Notes under the pieces: generated by a model
Database searches by the model: none
Seen by the model: only the letters and a program-made list of their open reading frames with translations
What the model was told of the DNA's origin: nothing
Translations under genes and position numbers: made by a program
Part shown: positions 48,026 to 57,389 of the stretch, piece after piece
How the letters are laid out: every line of letters starts with the position of its first letter
How positions within the stretch are numbered: position 1 is the first letter of the stretch
Origin: Caulobacter sp.
GTDB lineage: Bacteria > Pseudomonadota > Alphaproteobacteria > Caulobacterales > Caulobacteraceae
Direction: 5' to 3'
Assembly (NCBI GenBank): GCA_029866155.1
Contig: JARWZW010000056.1
Coordinates: 1-64,000 of the forward strand
DNA length: 64,000 nt

Positions 48026-49006
48026 ATGACAATCAGCAAATTCCTGGTCCGGCTCGCGGTGCTGGGACTGGCCTTCAGCCCCCTTGCGGCTCCGGCCGCC
48101 CTGGCGGATGTGGTCGTGGGCCAGGCTCGACGAGGCTGCGCCGACAACGGGCAACCCGGACTGATCGGTTTTGTGGTCGATGAGCCCGCACCGGTTCCTG
48201 GCGGCCGGGCCAGCGATGTGCGGTTCCGCGCCAATTTCAATCGGGTGGTCGCCCGGGGCGAGGGGGTCTGCCTCAAACTGACCCTGGGCGGCAGGGGCCT
48301 GCGCGCCCTGGTCAACGGTGGCGGGGGCGTGATGTCGGTCAACGGGGTCCAGACCATCGCCCTGGCAGTCTCTGGAGACGGGACCGACGCCATCGCGTTT
48401 TCGTTGGGAAGATCGACCCGAACATCGGGTATAGCCATGCCGTCATTCTATGCGATCGGGACGACCCTGATGACGGCTGCTGGCGTCGGCACCTTGACGG
48501 TCGAGCAGATCAACGCCGATGGCGGCGTACTGGGCCTGGCTCAAAACGTCCAGGTGCAGGTTGCGGCCACGCCCCGCCCCATGATGCAGATCTCGCGTCC
48601 GGTCCTGCTCCGGGGGCAGGTCGGAGAAGGCACGATCTATTTTGAGAACTTCCAGCTGGCGCGAGATCTGACCATCCAGACCCTTGTGTCTGATACGACC
48701 TTCTCTCAGGCCCTGGCCTATCGGCCTGTCGCAGGGGGCGCCTATGCAGGGCAGTACATGTACCGGGTCGCTGACGGTTCCCAGGTCGACGGCCGCTTCT
48801 ACTACAAGGCCATCTCAAACCCTGCCCAGAGGCAGATCGTTTCCTTCCGGTTCAATGATGTCTTCACCCTGCCCGCGCCCCAGGTGACGGTGAATCCAGT
48901 CCCCAACTGCGGGTCCAAGCCCCAGATTTTCCAGCTTCAGCCGGATGGTAGCCGGGTCGCGGACTGCATCAAGGTGCAGATTCGGCCTCTGCCGCTGATC
49001 AACTGA
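48026..49006 (+). CDS. Exported protein of unknown function
   Basis: A 326-aa protein with a clear signal peptide (VRLAVLGLAFSPLAAPAALAD) and GGGAGG at 48013-48017 before the ATG. The mature part is rich in Gly, Val and Thr, with predicted beta strands and four cysteines (RRGCAD, EGVCLK, PNCGS, ADCIK), two near each end. I recognise no family; a periplasmic or outer-surface beta protein is the best guess. It converges with a lipoprotein gene 12 bases away. Confidence 0.75.
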   Translation: MTISKFLVRLAVLGLAFSPLAAPAALADVVVGQARRGCADNGQPGLIGFVVDEPAPVPGGRASDVRFRANFNRVVARGEGVCLKLTLGGRGLRALVNGGGGVMSVNGVQTIALAVSGDGTDAIAFSLGRSTRTSGIAMPSFYAIGTTLMTAAGVGTLTVEQINADGGVLGLAQNVQVQVAATPRPMMQISRPVLLRGQVGEGTIYFENFQLARDLTIQTLVSDTTFSQALAYRPVAGGAYAGQYMYRVADGSQVDGRFYYKAISNPAQRQIVSFRFNDVFTLPAPQVTVNPVPNCGSKPQIFQLQPDGSRVADCIKVQIRPLPLIN

Positions 49007-49018
49007 CGCTCTCCGGCC

Positions 49019-49609
49019 TCACCGGGTCTCGGGACGAACGATTCCGGGACCCAGATTGGTCACCACCTCGCGGGCGTTAAACGACCGCTCAGGCCCGGCA
49101 GGGGAAGCCCCCCGATAGAGGACGATTTCCGCCATGGCCTCATAGCGGGTCACTGTGCGGGTATCGAGGTCGTCGGCCCAGAACCGGTCGCTATACCAGG
49201 GGTCCCAACTGCGCCATCCGTAACGGGGTCCGAAATAGCGCCAGGACGGCCGCCAGTAGCCATAGGCGAAGCCCGGGCCGAACCTGCCGGGCCCTGGCTC
49301 CAGATAGGTCCTGCTGTCCTTGCTGACCTCGCGGTCGGCCATGATGAAGCCGTCATAACCTTCCGCAAGGGTCAGTTCCGCCGCCCGGTAGAGCAGATAA
49401 CGCTCTACCGTGTCCTTCGAGGTCAGGCTGTTGCCGGCGAAGGTGACCTTGAACCGGTCGGCGGTGATCTTCTGGTCGCCATAGCCGCCCGAGACGGCCT
49501 GGCCCTTGACATTGGGCTGATACGGCGTGGCGGTGGCGCAGGCAGACAGGCTGGCCCCGGCGAGGACAAGGGCGCCGAGGAGCGCCGCAGTTTTGATCGG
49601 TTTCATCAT
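49019..49609 (-). CDS. CC0125/CC1285-type lipoprotein
   Basis: Outer- or inner-membrane lipoprotein, 196 aa, lipobox LSAC with Cys24. The pattern YQPNVKGQAVSGGYGDQKI, FAGNSLTSKDTVERYLLYRAAELT and GYDGFIMADRE is that of a lipoprotein group named after Caulobacter members. A central Trp/Tyr/Gly/Arg-rich stretch (FGPGFAYGYWRPSWRYFGP) is notable. Function unknown. The paired ATGs at 49609 and 49606 are both possible starts. Confidence 0.85.
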   Translation of the reverse strand: MMKPIKTAALLGALVLAGASLSACATATPYQPNVKGQAVSGGYGDQKITADRFKVTFAGNSLTSKDTVERYLLYRAAELTLAEGYDGFIMADREVSKDSRTYLEPGPGRFGPGFAYGYWRPSWRYFGPRYGWRSWDPWYSDRFWADDLDTRTVTRYEAMAEIVLYRGASPAGPERSFNAREVVTNLGPGIVRPETR

Positions 49610-49679
49610 GGGTCTCTCAAGCTCCGGACCGTGCCCGCCGTCCGCCAGACTGGCCCCTTGCCGCCCGGGCGGCAAGAAC

Positions 49680-50309
49680 TCAGCCATGGGAAACCACCAG
49701 GATTGCCGCAAGGATCAGCAGGCCGCCGACTCCGTAGCGAAACCCCTTGCGAAAGGCCGGCCGGGTCATGCGGCTGGCCAGGGCCGCGCCGCCCAGGCCG
49801 TAACTGGTCATGGTGATGATATCCATGCCTATGGTGGCCAGGGCGCTAAAGGCCAGCTGCGGCGGCAGGGCCAGTTTCGGGTCGAGGAATGGCGGCAGGA
49901 CGGCGGTGAAGAACAGCAGCGCCTTGGGATTGGCCAGCTGGACTGCAAATCCGTCGCGAAAGGCCGAGCGCTGGTTATGGGTCTCCGGCGCCTCCGCGTC
50001 AGGATCATTGCGCCAGCCCGACCGGATGGACGAAAACCCCAGCCAGGCAAGATAGAGAGCCCCGCCAATGGCCAGCAGGTGGAAGATCTGAGGGAAGGCG
50101 GTGACCAGGGCGCCGAGACCGAGGGCTGCGCCGCCAAACCAGACCAGGGTGGCGCAGTTCATGCCAAGGACGCCCAGAAGGACGGCGCGCTTGCCCCGGC
50201 GCATGCCGGTGGCGATGGCGAACAGGTTGGCCGGGCCGGGGGTCATGGCCATCACCGCCATGGTGGCCAGGAAGGTTCCATACAGGGCGGGATTGACGGG
50301 CAGGGTCAC
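49680..50309 (-). CDS. LysE/RhtB family amino-acid exporter
   Basis: Six-helix inner-membrane exporter of 209 aa. MTPGPANLFAIATGMRRGKRA is the LysE/RhtB signature near the N-terminus and FAVQLANPKALLFFTAVLPPF the central one. The exported amino acid cannot be told. It is 7 bases downstream of holA. Confidence 0.92.
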   Translation of the reverse strand: MTLPVNPALYGTFLATMAVMAMTPGPANLFAIATGMRRGKRAVLLGVLGMNCATLVWFGGAALGLGALVTAFPQIFHLLAIGGALYLAWLGFSSIRSGWRNDPDAEAPETHNQRSAFRDGFAVQLANPKALLFFTAVLPPFLDPKLALPPQLAFSALATIGMDIITMTSYGLGGAALASRMTRPAFRKGFRYGVGGLLILAAILVVSHG

Positions 50310-50316
50310 GCTGGTT

Positions 50317-51366
50317 CTACAGCCCCAGCCGCCGGGCGCGGCCGGCGATGGTCAGGGCCAGCCGCTCGGCGATCAGCCGGTCCGGCGATCCGGTCTGTTT
50401 GCAGGCCCGGTCAGCAGCCAGGATGTCCGGCTGCAGGGCGTCGATCTGGTCCAGGGTCCAGGCCCTGGCCTGACGCATGAACTCCCGCTCGTTTTTCCAG
50501 AAGACCCCGGACGCCTTGGCGGCCTCGGCCAGTCCCGCCCCGCTGGCCTGCAGGGTCAGGGCCTTGCGCAGCCTGGCCAGATGCATCCCCATGGCCCGGA
50601 CGGCCGGCGGGCCCGATTCGCCCTCGGCCGCCGCTCTGGCCAGACCCGCCTGCGCCGCGCCCAGCCGACCGCCAAAGGCGTCATTGGCGGCGTCGGACAG
50701 GGAGGCTTCAGGCTCGACCCCGAGAAAATTCTGCAGTTCGGCGGCCGTGGCCACCCTGCCGCTGCCCGGGCCGATCCATAGGATCAGCCGCTCGATCTCC
50801 TGCCGCGCCACGCCCCGCTCCTTGGGCAGGCGGGCCGTGAAGACATCCAGGCCGGCCGCGTCCAGCCCGACCTTGTCTGCGGCCAGCGCCTCGCGGGTCA
50901 TCCGGGCGATATCGCCCTGTTCATCCTCGTAGCAGGGCACAACGGCGCAGCCGGCAGCCTTTTCTCCGGCCTTGCGCAGGGACGAGTCCCGGCCAAGAGC
51001 CCCGGCCTCGATCAGGAAGAAGGCGTCGGGATTGAGCTTTCCCTCGGCATGCTGGACAAGGGCCTCCGCGGCGGTCTTGTCGGGCGCCGCCCGCTCGCCG
51101 GTCAGTCGCAGCCGCACCAGCCGCCGCCCCCCCATCATGGACAGGGCGGTGAGTTCCTCTTCCAGCCGGCCGGGCTGGTCGAGATCGGTCTCGGTCAGCA
51201 TGGCGACGTTGAAGGGATCATTGAGGTCGGGCGTGATGACCCGCGCCAGGATGTCGGCCCTTTCCCGGACACCGCCCCGGTCCTTGCCATGCAGCAAAAC
51301 GGCCCGCAGCCCGGCCGGGGGGCTCTTCAGCAGGCGTTCGACCTCGGGGCGCTTGGAGACGATCAT
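50317..51366 (-). CDS. holA: DNA polymerase III subunit delta
   Basis: Clamp-loader subunit that opens the beta clamp. The 349-aa protein starts MIVSKRPEVERLLKSP and has the delta-subunit architecture: a AAA-like fold without a functional P-loop (LLHGKDRGGVRER in its place) and a helical C-terminus. The neighbourhood DUF3576-leuS-lptE-holA is conserved in alphaproteobacteria, but here tetR and a thioesterase gene separate lptE from holA. Confidence 0.92.
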   Translation of the reverse strand: MIVSKRPEVERLLKSPPAGLRAVLLHGKDRGGVRERADILARVITPDLNDPFNVAMLTETDLDQPGRLEEELTALSMMGGRRLVRLRLTGERAAPDKTAAEALVQHAEGKLNPDAFFLIEAGALGRDSSLRKAGEKAAGCAVVPCYEDEQGDIARMTREALAADKVGLDAAGLDVFTARLPKERGVARQEIERLILWIGPGSGRVATAAELQNFLGVEPEASLSDAANDAFGGRLGAAQAGLARAAAEGESGPPAVRAMGMHLARLRKALTLQASGAGLAEAAKASGVFWKNEREFMRQARAWTLDQIDALQPDILAADRACKQTGSPDRLIAERLALTIAGRARRLGL

Positions 51367-51378
51367 CTGGAGCCCAGT

Positions 51379-52026
51379 CTAGGATGTGTCGGCCTTGCTG
51401 GCCAAGGCGCCTGGGTCACTGGGAGGCGGAACCGGGGCCGAATATCCCAGATAGGCCCGGCCTAGCCGCACCAGTTCGTCCTCGAAGACCTGGCTGGCTA
51501 GAAACGGTGCATTCTCCATGACGGCGGCCCGCATCGCCCCGTGTACGGCCCGGGACAGGACAAAGGCCTGGATATCCGTCAGCCGATCCCCGGCGGAGGT
51601 CGGCGGAAGGTCGAGGGGTTCGAAGCCGGACGCCAGGGCCTCGGGATCGCTTTCGTCCAGCAGCACCTTGACCGCCGCCCGTCGCGCCCTCCCACGTCCC
51701 TCGAAGGCCCCCAGAAATGCGCGGATGGCGGCCCTGTCCCGCGCCAGGCCAGGTGATGGGTTCCCGAGGGCTTGCGCCACTTCGAGATCGACCCTGGCCT
51801 TCTCGTTCCGCGCCAGGGCCAGCAGGATCGCCCGCTTGTCGGGAAAGTAGCGGTACAGGGCGCCGATACTGACCCCTGCCCTGGCCGCGATGGCATTGGT
51901 GTTGAACCCGGTCTCGCCGTCGGACTCCAGAATCTGAGTTGCCGCCTCGAGAATGGCCTCGACGGAAAAGCGTGATCGATCCTGCCGGGGTGTCGCACGC
52001 AGGCCGGCCGGGGGTTTTCGGGTCAT
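51379..52026 (-). CDS. TetR family transcriptional regulator
   Basis: Dimeric repressor of 215 aa. The N-terminal helix-turn-helix is clear (FSVEAILEAATQIL, TNAIAARAGVSIGALYRYFPDK); the C-terminal ligand domain is variable. It diverges from a hotdog thioesterase gene with a palindrome in the 90-base gap, so it likely controls itself and that gene. An acyl-CoA or fatty-acid-type inducer would fit the target (inference). Confidence 0.9.
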   Translation of the reverse strand: MTRKPPAGLRATPRQDRSRFSVEAILEAATQILESDGETGFNTNAIAARAGVSIGALYRYFPDKRAILLALARNEKARVDLEVAQALGNPSPGLARDRAAIRAFLGAFEGRGRARRAAVKVLLDESDPEALASGFEPLDLPPTSAGDRLTDIQAFVLSRAVHGAMRAAVMENAPFLASQVFEDELVRLGRAYLGYSAPVPPPSDPGALASKADTS

Positions 52027-52054
52027 GGGCGGGCCGGTTCCTGAAGCGGTCCAG

Positions 52055-52080
52055 ACGCGAGTACCAGAATACGAGTATTT
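52055..52080. promoter_or_regulatory. Probable TetR-family operator
   Basis: The gap between tetR and the divergent thioesterase gene holds a palindrome AATAC-GA-GTATT (52068-52079) and a second CGAGTA half-site at 52058-52063, repeated directly 14 bases from the first. AT-rich symmetry in this GC-rich sequence and the position suit a repressor site. Confidence 0.55.
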
Positions 52081-52116
52081 TTCACATTCTGACGACCTGT
52101 TTCACGGGAGCTGGTT

Positions 52117-52545
52117 GTGACCTGGGCCACCCAACGCCTCGACGCCCTGGTGGCCGGAGCGGCCTCGCCGCCGCCGGTCGTGGGCCAGCTCAAGCTGGGG
52201 CTTCTGGACAGCTGGGGGCCGGGCTGGATCCGAAAGACCTGGACTCCGTCTCCGGGCCTGGAGAACGGGGACGGAACCCTGTTCGGTGGCTATCTGGCCG
52301 CCCTGGCCGACCAGAGTCTGGCCTTTGCCGCCATGACCGTCATTGATGGCGCCTCAGGGTTTCGAACCCTGAACCTGCAGATCAATTTCATCCGGGTCAG
52401 CCGGGTCGTCGTCCTGGGCATTGAGGCCCGGGTCATCGCCCAGACCCGGCAGGTCATCACGGTGCGGGCGACCTTTCACGGACCGGAAGACCGGCTGGTC
52501 GCCGAGGCCACGGCGCAGCAGTTTCTGCAGCCGCTGTCCGGGTGA
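52117..52545 (+). CDS. PaaI-type hotdog thioesterase
   Basis: Single-hotdog acyl-CoA thioesterase, 142 aa, GTG start with GGGAG 7 bases upstream. LFGGYLAALADQSLAFAAMTV corresponds to the catalytic helix region of the family, and FRTLNLQINFIRVSR to the second strand set. It is probably repressed by the divergent TetR. Its stop abuts the convergent lptE stop (52545/52546). Confidence 0.85.
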   Translation: MTWATQRLDALVAGAASPPPVVGQLKLGLLDSWGPGWIRKTWTPSPGLENGDGTLFGGYLAALADQSLAFAAMTVIDGASGFRTLNLQINFIRVSRVVVLGIEARVIAQTRQVITVRATFHGPEDRLVAEATAQQFLQPLSG

Positions 52546-53058
52546 TCAGCCCTGTTTCAGCATCCAGACCGCCAGATCGACCTGGATCTTGCGGGCCAGT
52601 TCATCGGCGACCTTCTGTTCGGCGTCCTGCTGGGCGGCAATGGCGGCATAGGGCTGGTCAGCCCGGTCGAAGGTGACTTCAGAGCGGCTGGTCCCCTTGA
52701 TGGCGACCGCGCCGTCCGCCCGCGAGGTCAGGGTCCAGTCGGCGGTCACCACATATTCATAGCGGCTGGCGACGCCGTCCGGCCGACGGCCCCGGGCGAT
52801 GCGGCTTTCCTTCAGCGCCACCTCCAGCCGCCAGCGCGCCGGGATGGCGGTGTCCCGGGCCAGGGCGTCATCGAGGGATTCCCGCAGAAGGGCGCCGGAG
52901 CGGCCTTCCGGCGCAATGGTCTCCACGGCCGACAGGCCCGGTGAAACGCCGGGGGCGGCATAGAGGGGGGTGAAGCCGCAGCCCCCCAGCAGCAACAGCC
53001 CCAGGGTGGCGACAAGCCCGGTTAAGGCGGAGCGGCCGGCGGGTCTGGTCATGATCAA
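52546..53058 (-). CDS. lptE: LPS-assembly lipoprotein LptE
   Basis: Plug of the LptD outer-membrane channel that inserts lipopolysaccharide. The 170-aa protein has lipobox LLGGC with Cys27, then GFTPLYA and the LptE-type alternating helices and strands. The identification rests on the position after leuS (ATGA overlap) and these motifs. Confidence 0.9.
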   Translation of the reverse strand: MIMTRPAGRSALTGLVATLGLLLLGGCGFTPLYAAPGVSPGLSAVETIAPEGRSGALLRESLDDALARDTAIPARWRLEVALKESRIARGRRPDGVASRYEYVVTADWTLTSRADGAVAIKGTSRSEVTFDRADQPYAAIAAQQDAEQKVADELARKIQVDLAVWMLKQG

Positions 53059-55652
53059 TTGGCCACGATGTTGATGATGCGGTCCTGGACGACGATCACC
53101 TTGCGAACGGTGAGGCCGGCAAGGTGGACCGAAACGCCGCTGTCCGCCAGAGCCAGGGCGCGAACCTGGGCCTCATCCGTCCCCTTGGCCACAGTGACCT
53201 CGCCCCGCCGCTTGCCATTGATCTGGACCGGCAGAACCACAGTGCTGTCAGTGGCCAGGGCCGGGTCGGCCTTGGGCCAGGGCGCATTGACCACCATGCC
53301 CTCGGCTCCAAGCCTCTGCCAACAGGCCTCGGCCAGGTGCGGGGTGAAGGGGGCGACCAGCCGCGCCAGCACTTCCAGGGCCTCGGTCCGGGCAGCCAGG
53401 ACAGCGTCGGAGGCGCCGGCGGCCGGCGCCGCCCGCAGGATGTTGAGAAACTCGTACAGGCGCGCGACGCCGCTGTTGAAGCGGAAGTTCTCGATGGAGT
53501 CGGTGACCCAGCCGATCAGCTTGTGGGTCGCCCGTCGCAGTTCCAGGGCCTGGCCGTTGTCCGCGAGGGACAGGTCGGGGGCCTGGCCGCCGGCTTCCGG
53601 CTGGCTGTCGAACTCGGCCCAGACCCGGTGCACGAACCGGTTGGCGCCCTCGACCCCGCCCGTGGTCCATTGAACATCCCGCTCGGGCGGGCTGTCTGAC
53701 ATGACAAACAACCGGGCCGCGTCGACGCCATAGGCTTCGAAGATGTCTTCCGGAGCCACGACGTTTTTCTTGGACTTCGACATCTTCTCGATGTCGCCAA
53801 GGGTCAGGGCCTCGCCCGTCTGCTTCAGCCGGGCGATCCGCACCCCGCCCTCGGTCTCGAAGGCGACATCCGAAGGCTCGACCCAGTCACCATTCTGCCG
53901 ACGATAGGTCTCATGGGTGACCATGCCTTGCGTGAACAGTCCGGCGAAGGGTTCCTCCGCCGACAGCATCCCTTCGTCCTTCAGGGCGCGGGTGATGAAC
54001 CTGGCATAGAGCAGGTGCAGGATCGCATGCTCGATGCCGCCGATATACTGGTCCACCGGCAACCAGCGGTCAGCGGCGGCCTTGTTGATGGGCTCCTCCG
54101 CCGTCGGGTCGGCGAACCGGGCAAAGTACCAGCTGGAATCCATGAAGGTATCCAGGGTGTCGGTTTCGCGCTCTGCCTCGCCGCCACAGGTCGGGCAGGC
54201 GACAAGTCGCCAGGTTGGATGATGCAGCAGGGGGCTGCCCGGTCGGTCAAAGGTCACATCATCCGGCAGAACCACGGGCAGGCTGTCATCCGGCGCCGGG
54301 ACCAGGCCACAGGACTTGCAGTGGATGACCGGGATAGGACAGCCCCAGTAGCGTTGCCGCGAAATGCCCCAGTCGCGCAGACGGTAGACAACCGCCCCCT
54401 GTCCCTGGGCCCCGGCCTCGATCTTCTCGATGGCGGCAGACTTGGCGTTCTCGACTGTCAGGCCGTCGAGGAATCCGGAATTGAAGATCCGGCCCGGTCC
54501 GACATAGGCTTCCGCTCCGACCTCGAAGCTGGCGGGATCGGCATCCGCAGGCAGGACCACCGGCCTGACCGGCAGGCCATATTTGCGGGCGAAGTCCAGA
54601 TCGCGCTGGTCGTGGGCGGGACAGCCGAAAATGGCCCCTGTGCCATAGTCCATCAGCACGAAGTTGCCGATCCAGACCGGCAGCCGCCAGTCGGGGTCGA
54701 AGGGGTGGACCACCTGGATCCCGGTATCCAGACCCAGCTTCTCGGCGCCCTCGATCTCGGCTTCGCTGGTGCCCCCCCTCCGGCATTCAGCGACGAAGGC
54801 GGCGACCTTCGGGTCGGCTGCCGCCAGTTGTTCGGCCAGGGGATGATCCGGCGCAATCGCCAGGAAACTGGCTCCGAACAGCGTGTCCGGCCGAGTCGTA
54901 TAGACCTCCAGCCCTTCGCCCTGGTCTTCCGGCGCGGCGCCCGCATAGTGAAAGGTCAGGCGCAGACCCCTGGACCGGCCGATCCAGTTTTCCTGCATCA
55001 GCCGCACCTTGTCTGGCCAGCGGTCCAGGGTGGTCAGACCCTCCAGCAGGGCGTCGGCATAGTCGGTGATTCGCAGGAACCACTGGGTCAGCTTGCGCTT
55101 CTCGACCGTTGCGCCGGAGCGCCAGCCCTTGCCGTCTATGACCTGCTCATTGGCCAGGACGGTCATATCGACCGGGTCCCAGTTGACCGTGGCTTCCTTG
55201 CGATAGACCAGGCCGCGCTGCAGCAGCTTCAGGAACCAGCGCTGCTGCTGGCCATAGTATTCGGGGTCGCAGGTGGCGAACTCCCGGGACCAGTCGATGG
55301 ACAGGCCGAGCGCCTTGAGCTGCTCGCGCATGGCGGCGATATTGTCATAGGTCCAGGCCCTCGGGCTGACGCCGCGCTCCATGGCGGCGTTTTCCGCAGG
55401 AAGGCCAAATGCGTCCCAGCCCATGGGGTGGAGGACCGCAAACCCCTGCGCCCGCTTGTATCGCCCGACCACATCGCCCATGGCGTAGTTGCGCACATGG
55501 CCCATGTGGATGCGCCCCGACGGATAGGGGAACATTTCGAGCATGTAGTATTTGGGACGTCCGTCGTCGTCGTTGGACGTCCGGAACACATCCGCCTCTT
55601 CCCAGGCCTTGCGCCAGTGGGGTTCGACATCCTTGGGATTATAGCGAGCCAT
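53055..55652 (-). CDS. leuS: Leucyl-tRNA synthetase
   Basis: Class Ia synthetase charging tRNA-Leu. The chosen ATG at 55652 gives 865 aa ([15 protein letters not shown]); upstream in-frame ATGs at 55664 and 55676 are less like the family start. HIGH appears as HMGH in [15 protein letters not shown] and KMSKS as MSKSKKN. The CP1 editing domain ([12 protein letters not shown], with the conserved Asp in the [16 protein letters not shown] region) is complete. Confidence 0.97.
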   Translation of the reverse strand: MARYNPKDVEPHWRKAWEEADVFRTSNDDDGRPKYYMLEMFPYPSGRIHMGHVRNYAMGDVVGRYKRAQGFAVLHPMGWDAFGLPAENAAMERGVSPRAWTYDNIAAMREQLKALGLSIDWSREFATCDPEYYGQQQRWFLKLLQRGLVYRKEATVNWDPVDMTVLANEQVIDGKGWRSGATVEKRKLTQWFLRITDYADALLEGLTTLDRWPDKVRLMQENWIGRSRGLRLTFHYAGAAPEDQGEGLEVYTTRPDTLFGASFLAIAPDHPLAEQLAAADPKVAAFVAECRRGGTSEAEIEGAEKLGLDTGIQVVHPFDPDWRLPVWIGNFVLMDYGTGAIFGCPAHDQRDLDFARKYGLPVRPVVLPADADPASFEVGAEAYVGPGRIFNSGFLDGLTVENAKSAAIEKIEAGAQGQGAVVYRLRDWGISRQRYWGCPIPVIHCKSCGLVPAPDDSLPVVLPDDVTFDRPGSPLLHHPTWRLVACPTCGGEAERETDTLDTFMDSSWYFARFADPTAEEPINKAAADRWLPVDQYIGGIEHAILHLLYARFITRALKDEGMLSAEEPFAGLFTQGMVTHETYRRQNGDWVEPSDVAFETEGGVRIARLKQTGEALTLGDIEKMSKSKKNVVAPEDIFEAYGVDAARLFVMSDSPPERDVQWTTGGVEGANRFVHRVWAEFDSQPEAGGQAPDLSLADNGQALELRRATHKLIGWVTDSIENFRFNSGVARLYEFLNILRAAPAAGASDAVLAARTEALEVLARLVAPFTPHLAEACWQRLGAEGMVVNAPWPKADPALATDSTVVLPVQINGKRRGEVTVAKGTDEAQVRALALADSGVSVHLAGLTVRKVIVVQDRIINIVAN

Positions 55653-55773
55653 GCACCGGGTCATAAGGCCGGCTCGCCGCCTCGGCAATCGGCCGATGGC
55701 CGATCAGGTCCGGGCGACCGTCCTGAAAATCGGCAACAGAGGCCGCCAGGAGCTCGGATGATGGCCGGAAACC

Positions 55774-55823
55774 GAGCCCCGGGGGGCTCCGAACATGATC
55801 GGGACCGGGGATCGCCCGGTCCC
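55774..55823 (-). terminator. Tandem hairpins between DUF3576 and leuS
   Basis: Two stems, GAGCCC with GGGCTC (55774-55789) and GGGACCGGG with CCCGGTCCC (55801-55823), directly follow the DUF3576 gene on the minus strand. Neither has a T tract. They may end or attenuate read-through into leuS. Confidence 0.5.
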
Positions 55824-55832
55824 GTCGGGAGG

Positions 55833-56312
55833 CTACTCTGTGACGTTTGCCAGGCGCAGCTTGCGGGCCCGGTCGAGGATGGTGTTCTCCATGTCTATCT
55901 CGGTCTGGGCTGAGGCGGGGGCGTCAACCCAGACGCCGTCGCTGGCGACCTGCTTGAACACCGCGACATTCAGTCCATCGGCCCGCAGACGTGTGTCCAG
56001 GATGTAGACCGTCACCTTGAACCGCTCATCCGGCTTGGCCGGGTCGGCATACCAGTCGGTGATTACCACGCCGCCATAGGGATCGGCCGATGCCAGAGGC
56101 ATGAACTTGACCACATCAAGGGCGGCCCGCCAGAGATAGCTGTTCACGCCGATTTCGCTGGCCGCCTTCGCCTGGGGCTGGCCGCCGCCGAACAGTTTCA
56201 AACCGCCGCCGTCCTGGTTGGCCGCCATGGGTCCGGTCGTGCCACAGGCCGTAAGGCCGGCCGCCAGGACCGCCACCAGACCCAGTTTCATTGCCCCGCG
56301 CGCAATCCGCAT
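55833..56312 (-). CDS. DUF3576 family lipoprotein
   Basis: Lipoprotein of 159 aa with lipobox LTAC (Cys23) from the ATG at 56312 (MRIARGAMKL). GVNSYLWRAALDVVKFMPLASADPYGGVVITDWY is the core of this alphaproteobacterial family found upstream of leuS. Function unknown, probably envelope-related. Confidence 0.9.
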   Translation of the reverse strand: MRIARGAMKLGLVAVLAAGLTACGTTGPMAANQDGGGLKLFGGGQPQAKAASEIGVNSYLWRAALDVVKFMPLASADPYGGVVITDWYADPAKPDERFKVTVYILDTRLRADGLNVAVFKQVASDGVWVDAPASAQTEIDMENTILDRARKLRLANVTE

Positions 56313-56551
56313 GCTGTTTCGCTCCAACTCTGCTCCGCCCCGAGCCGCCGCTTCCGTCTACAGCATGCGGATCGTGGCTCCAATGAGGAATCTCGTGACC
56401 TTCCCGCCACAGGCGAGCCGTGAATCGACTCTATCAGGATCACCTTGATTGACCCGGCCCGATGTCCGTCGCTTATATCGACCGTCGTGATCTCGCGTCT
56501 GCCCCCTTTTTGTGGGTCGGCGGCGGGTCATCCGGGGAAGGTTTGAAGCGC

Positions 56552-56956
56552 ATGTCTCGCGCGCGCGTCTTTGCAGTGGTTGCCGTTCTGTCCCTGTTCG
56601 GGACGGTCGGGGTGGCGCATGCGCAGAGCGCGGCGAAGCCCCTGACGTCCGACGCCTTCCGCGTTCGTGGTGAGTTCGACCTCCGCAACACCCGCCTCGG
56701 CCCCGAGCGGGCGGAGCGTAGCCTGCAGTTTGACGCAAGGGCCGGAAAATGGGGCGTAAAGGTCGGTCTGGGCGCCCCCCTGGGCCGCGAAGCCGACGCC
56801 AAGGACCTTGAGGCCGGCGCCTATTTCCGTGTGACTCCGTCTCTGCGCGTTGGCGGCGCCCTGGGTGTCGCCTCGGAGCGGGACAATCCGGTTCGCCGGC
56901 CCGGCCAGAAGGACGAGGCCCCTCGGGTCCGTCTCGAAACCAGCTTCAAGTTCTAG
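56552..56956 (+). CDS. ntrZ: NtrZ-type periplasmic regulatory protein
   Basis: Small periplasmic protein, 134 aa, with a signal peptide (VFAVVAVLSLFGTVGVAHAQ). The mature part matches my recollection of the Caulobacteraceae NtrZ family: SLQFDARAGKWGVKVGL, GREADAKDLEAGAYFRVTPSLRVGGA and the end PRVRLETSFKF, a porin-like beta pattern ending in Phe. In Caulobacter NtrZ restrains the sensor kinase NtrY of the NtrYX system. The ATG at 56552 is preferred to an upstream start at 56462. Confidence 0.75.
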   Translation: MSRARVFAVVAVLSLFGTVGVAHAQSAAKPLTSDAFRVRGEFDLRNTRLGPERAERSLQFDARAGKWGVKVGLGAPLGREADAKDLEAGAYFRVTPSLRVGGALGVASERDNPVRRPGQKDEAPRVRLETSFKF

Positions 56957-56970
56957 TCCTTATCGACAGC

Positions 56971-57125
56971 TTATCCAGGCGAACAGGCGGCGTCCGGCAG
57001 GTCTTTCACCACTTGGCCAAGGGTGCCCGCCGACACCAGCTGCGAGCGTTCCCTCCAGACCACGGCCAGGTCGAGATAGGCCCAGTTGGATCTCAAGCGG
57101 GGCGGCGGTCCGTCCCACTGCAGCT
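56971..57125 (-). pseudogene. Relic of an alpha/beta hydrolase, paralogue of the gene at 58-58.9 kb
   Basis: Read on the minus strand it gives [19 protein letters not shown], then VVWRERSQLVSAGTLGQVVKDLP, then a stop. The intact hydrolase nearby has [17 protein letters not shown] at about 169-185 and [19 protein letters not shown] at about 256-274. The relic therefore joins two family segments with about 70 residues deleted and lacks everything upstream. The DNA also matches closely (GGGGCGGCGGTCCGTCCCA in both). It is joined directly to a transposase fragment. Confidence 0.85.
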
Positions 57126-57299
57126 CCGTTCCATAAGCTGAAACTCAGAACTGGTCCGGTAAAGAGCCTGCAAAAACATCGTCCGCAGCAGCCGCTCCTG
57201 CGGCAATGACTGGCGTCCCAGCCGTGACGGATGAACCACCGCAGGTCCTTCGCTCAAATCAGCAGCCGCCGCGTTCACAATCTCCCGGACTGGCGCATC
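57126..57299 (-). pseudogene. Fragment of an IS5-type transposase (N-terminal DUF772 region)
   Basis: About 58 codons resemble the start of IS5-group transposases: EIVNAAAADLSEG, GRQSLPQERLLRTMFLQALY, SSEFQLMER. The expected continuation (a LLFRWFVGL-type segment) is missing because the frame runs into the hydrolase relic. No DDE residues, terminal inverted repeats or target duplication are visible, so the element is dead. An open frame 57093-57356 spans this fragment and the junction. Confidence 0.8.
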
Positions 57300-57389
57300 G
57301 CGGTCTCGCGGTTCCCTAATTCGTATGTCGCTGCTCTCGAATGTAATCCAATCCATATTTCGCAGCGTACTGGTTTCGGGAGTTGAGAA

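Noticed and set aside
53913..55913. Plus-strand open frame of over 660 codons opposite leuS
   Set aside because: Shadow of leuS, whose HMGH and MSKSK motifs are in the minus-strand frame.
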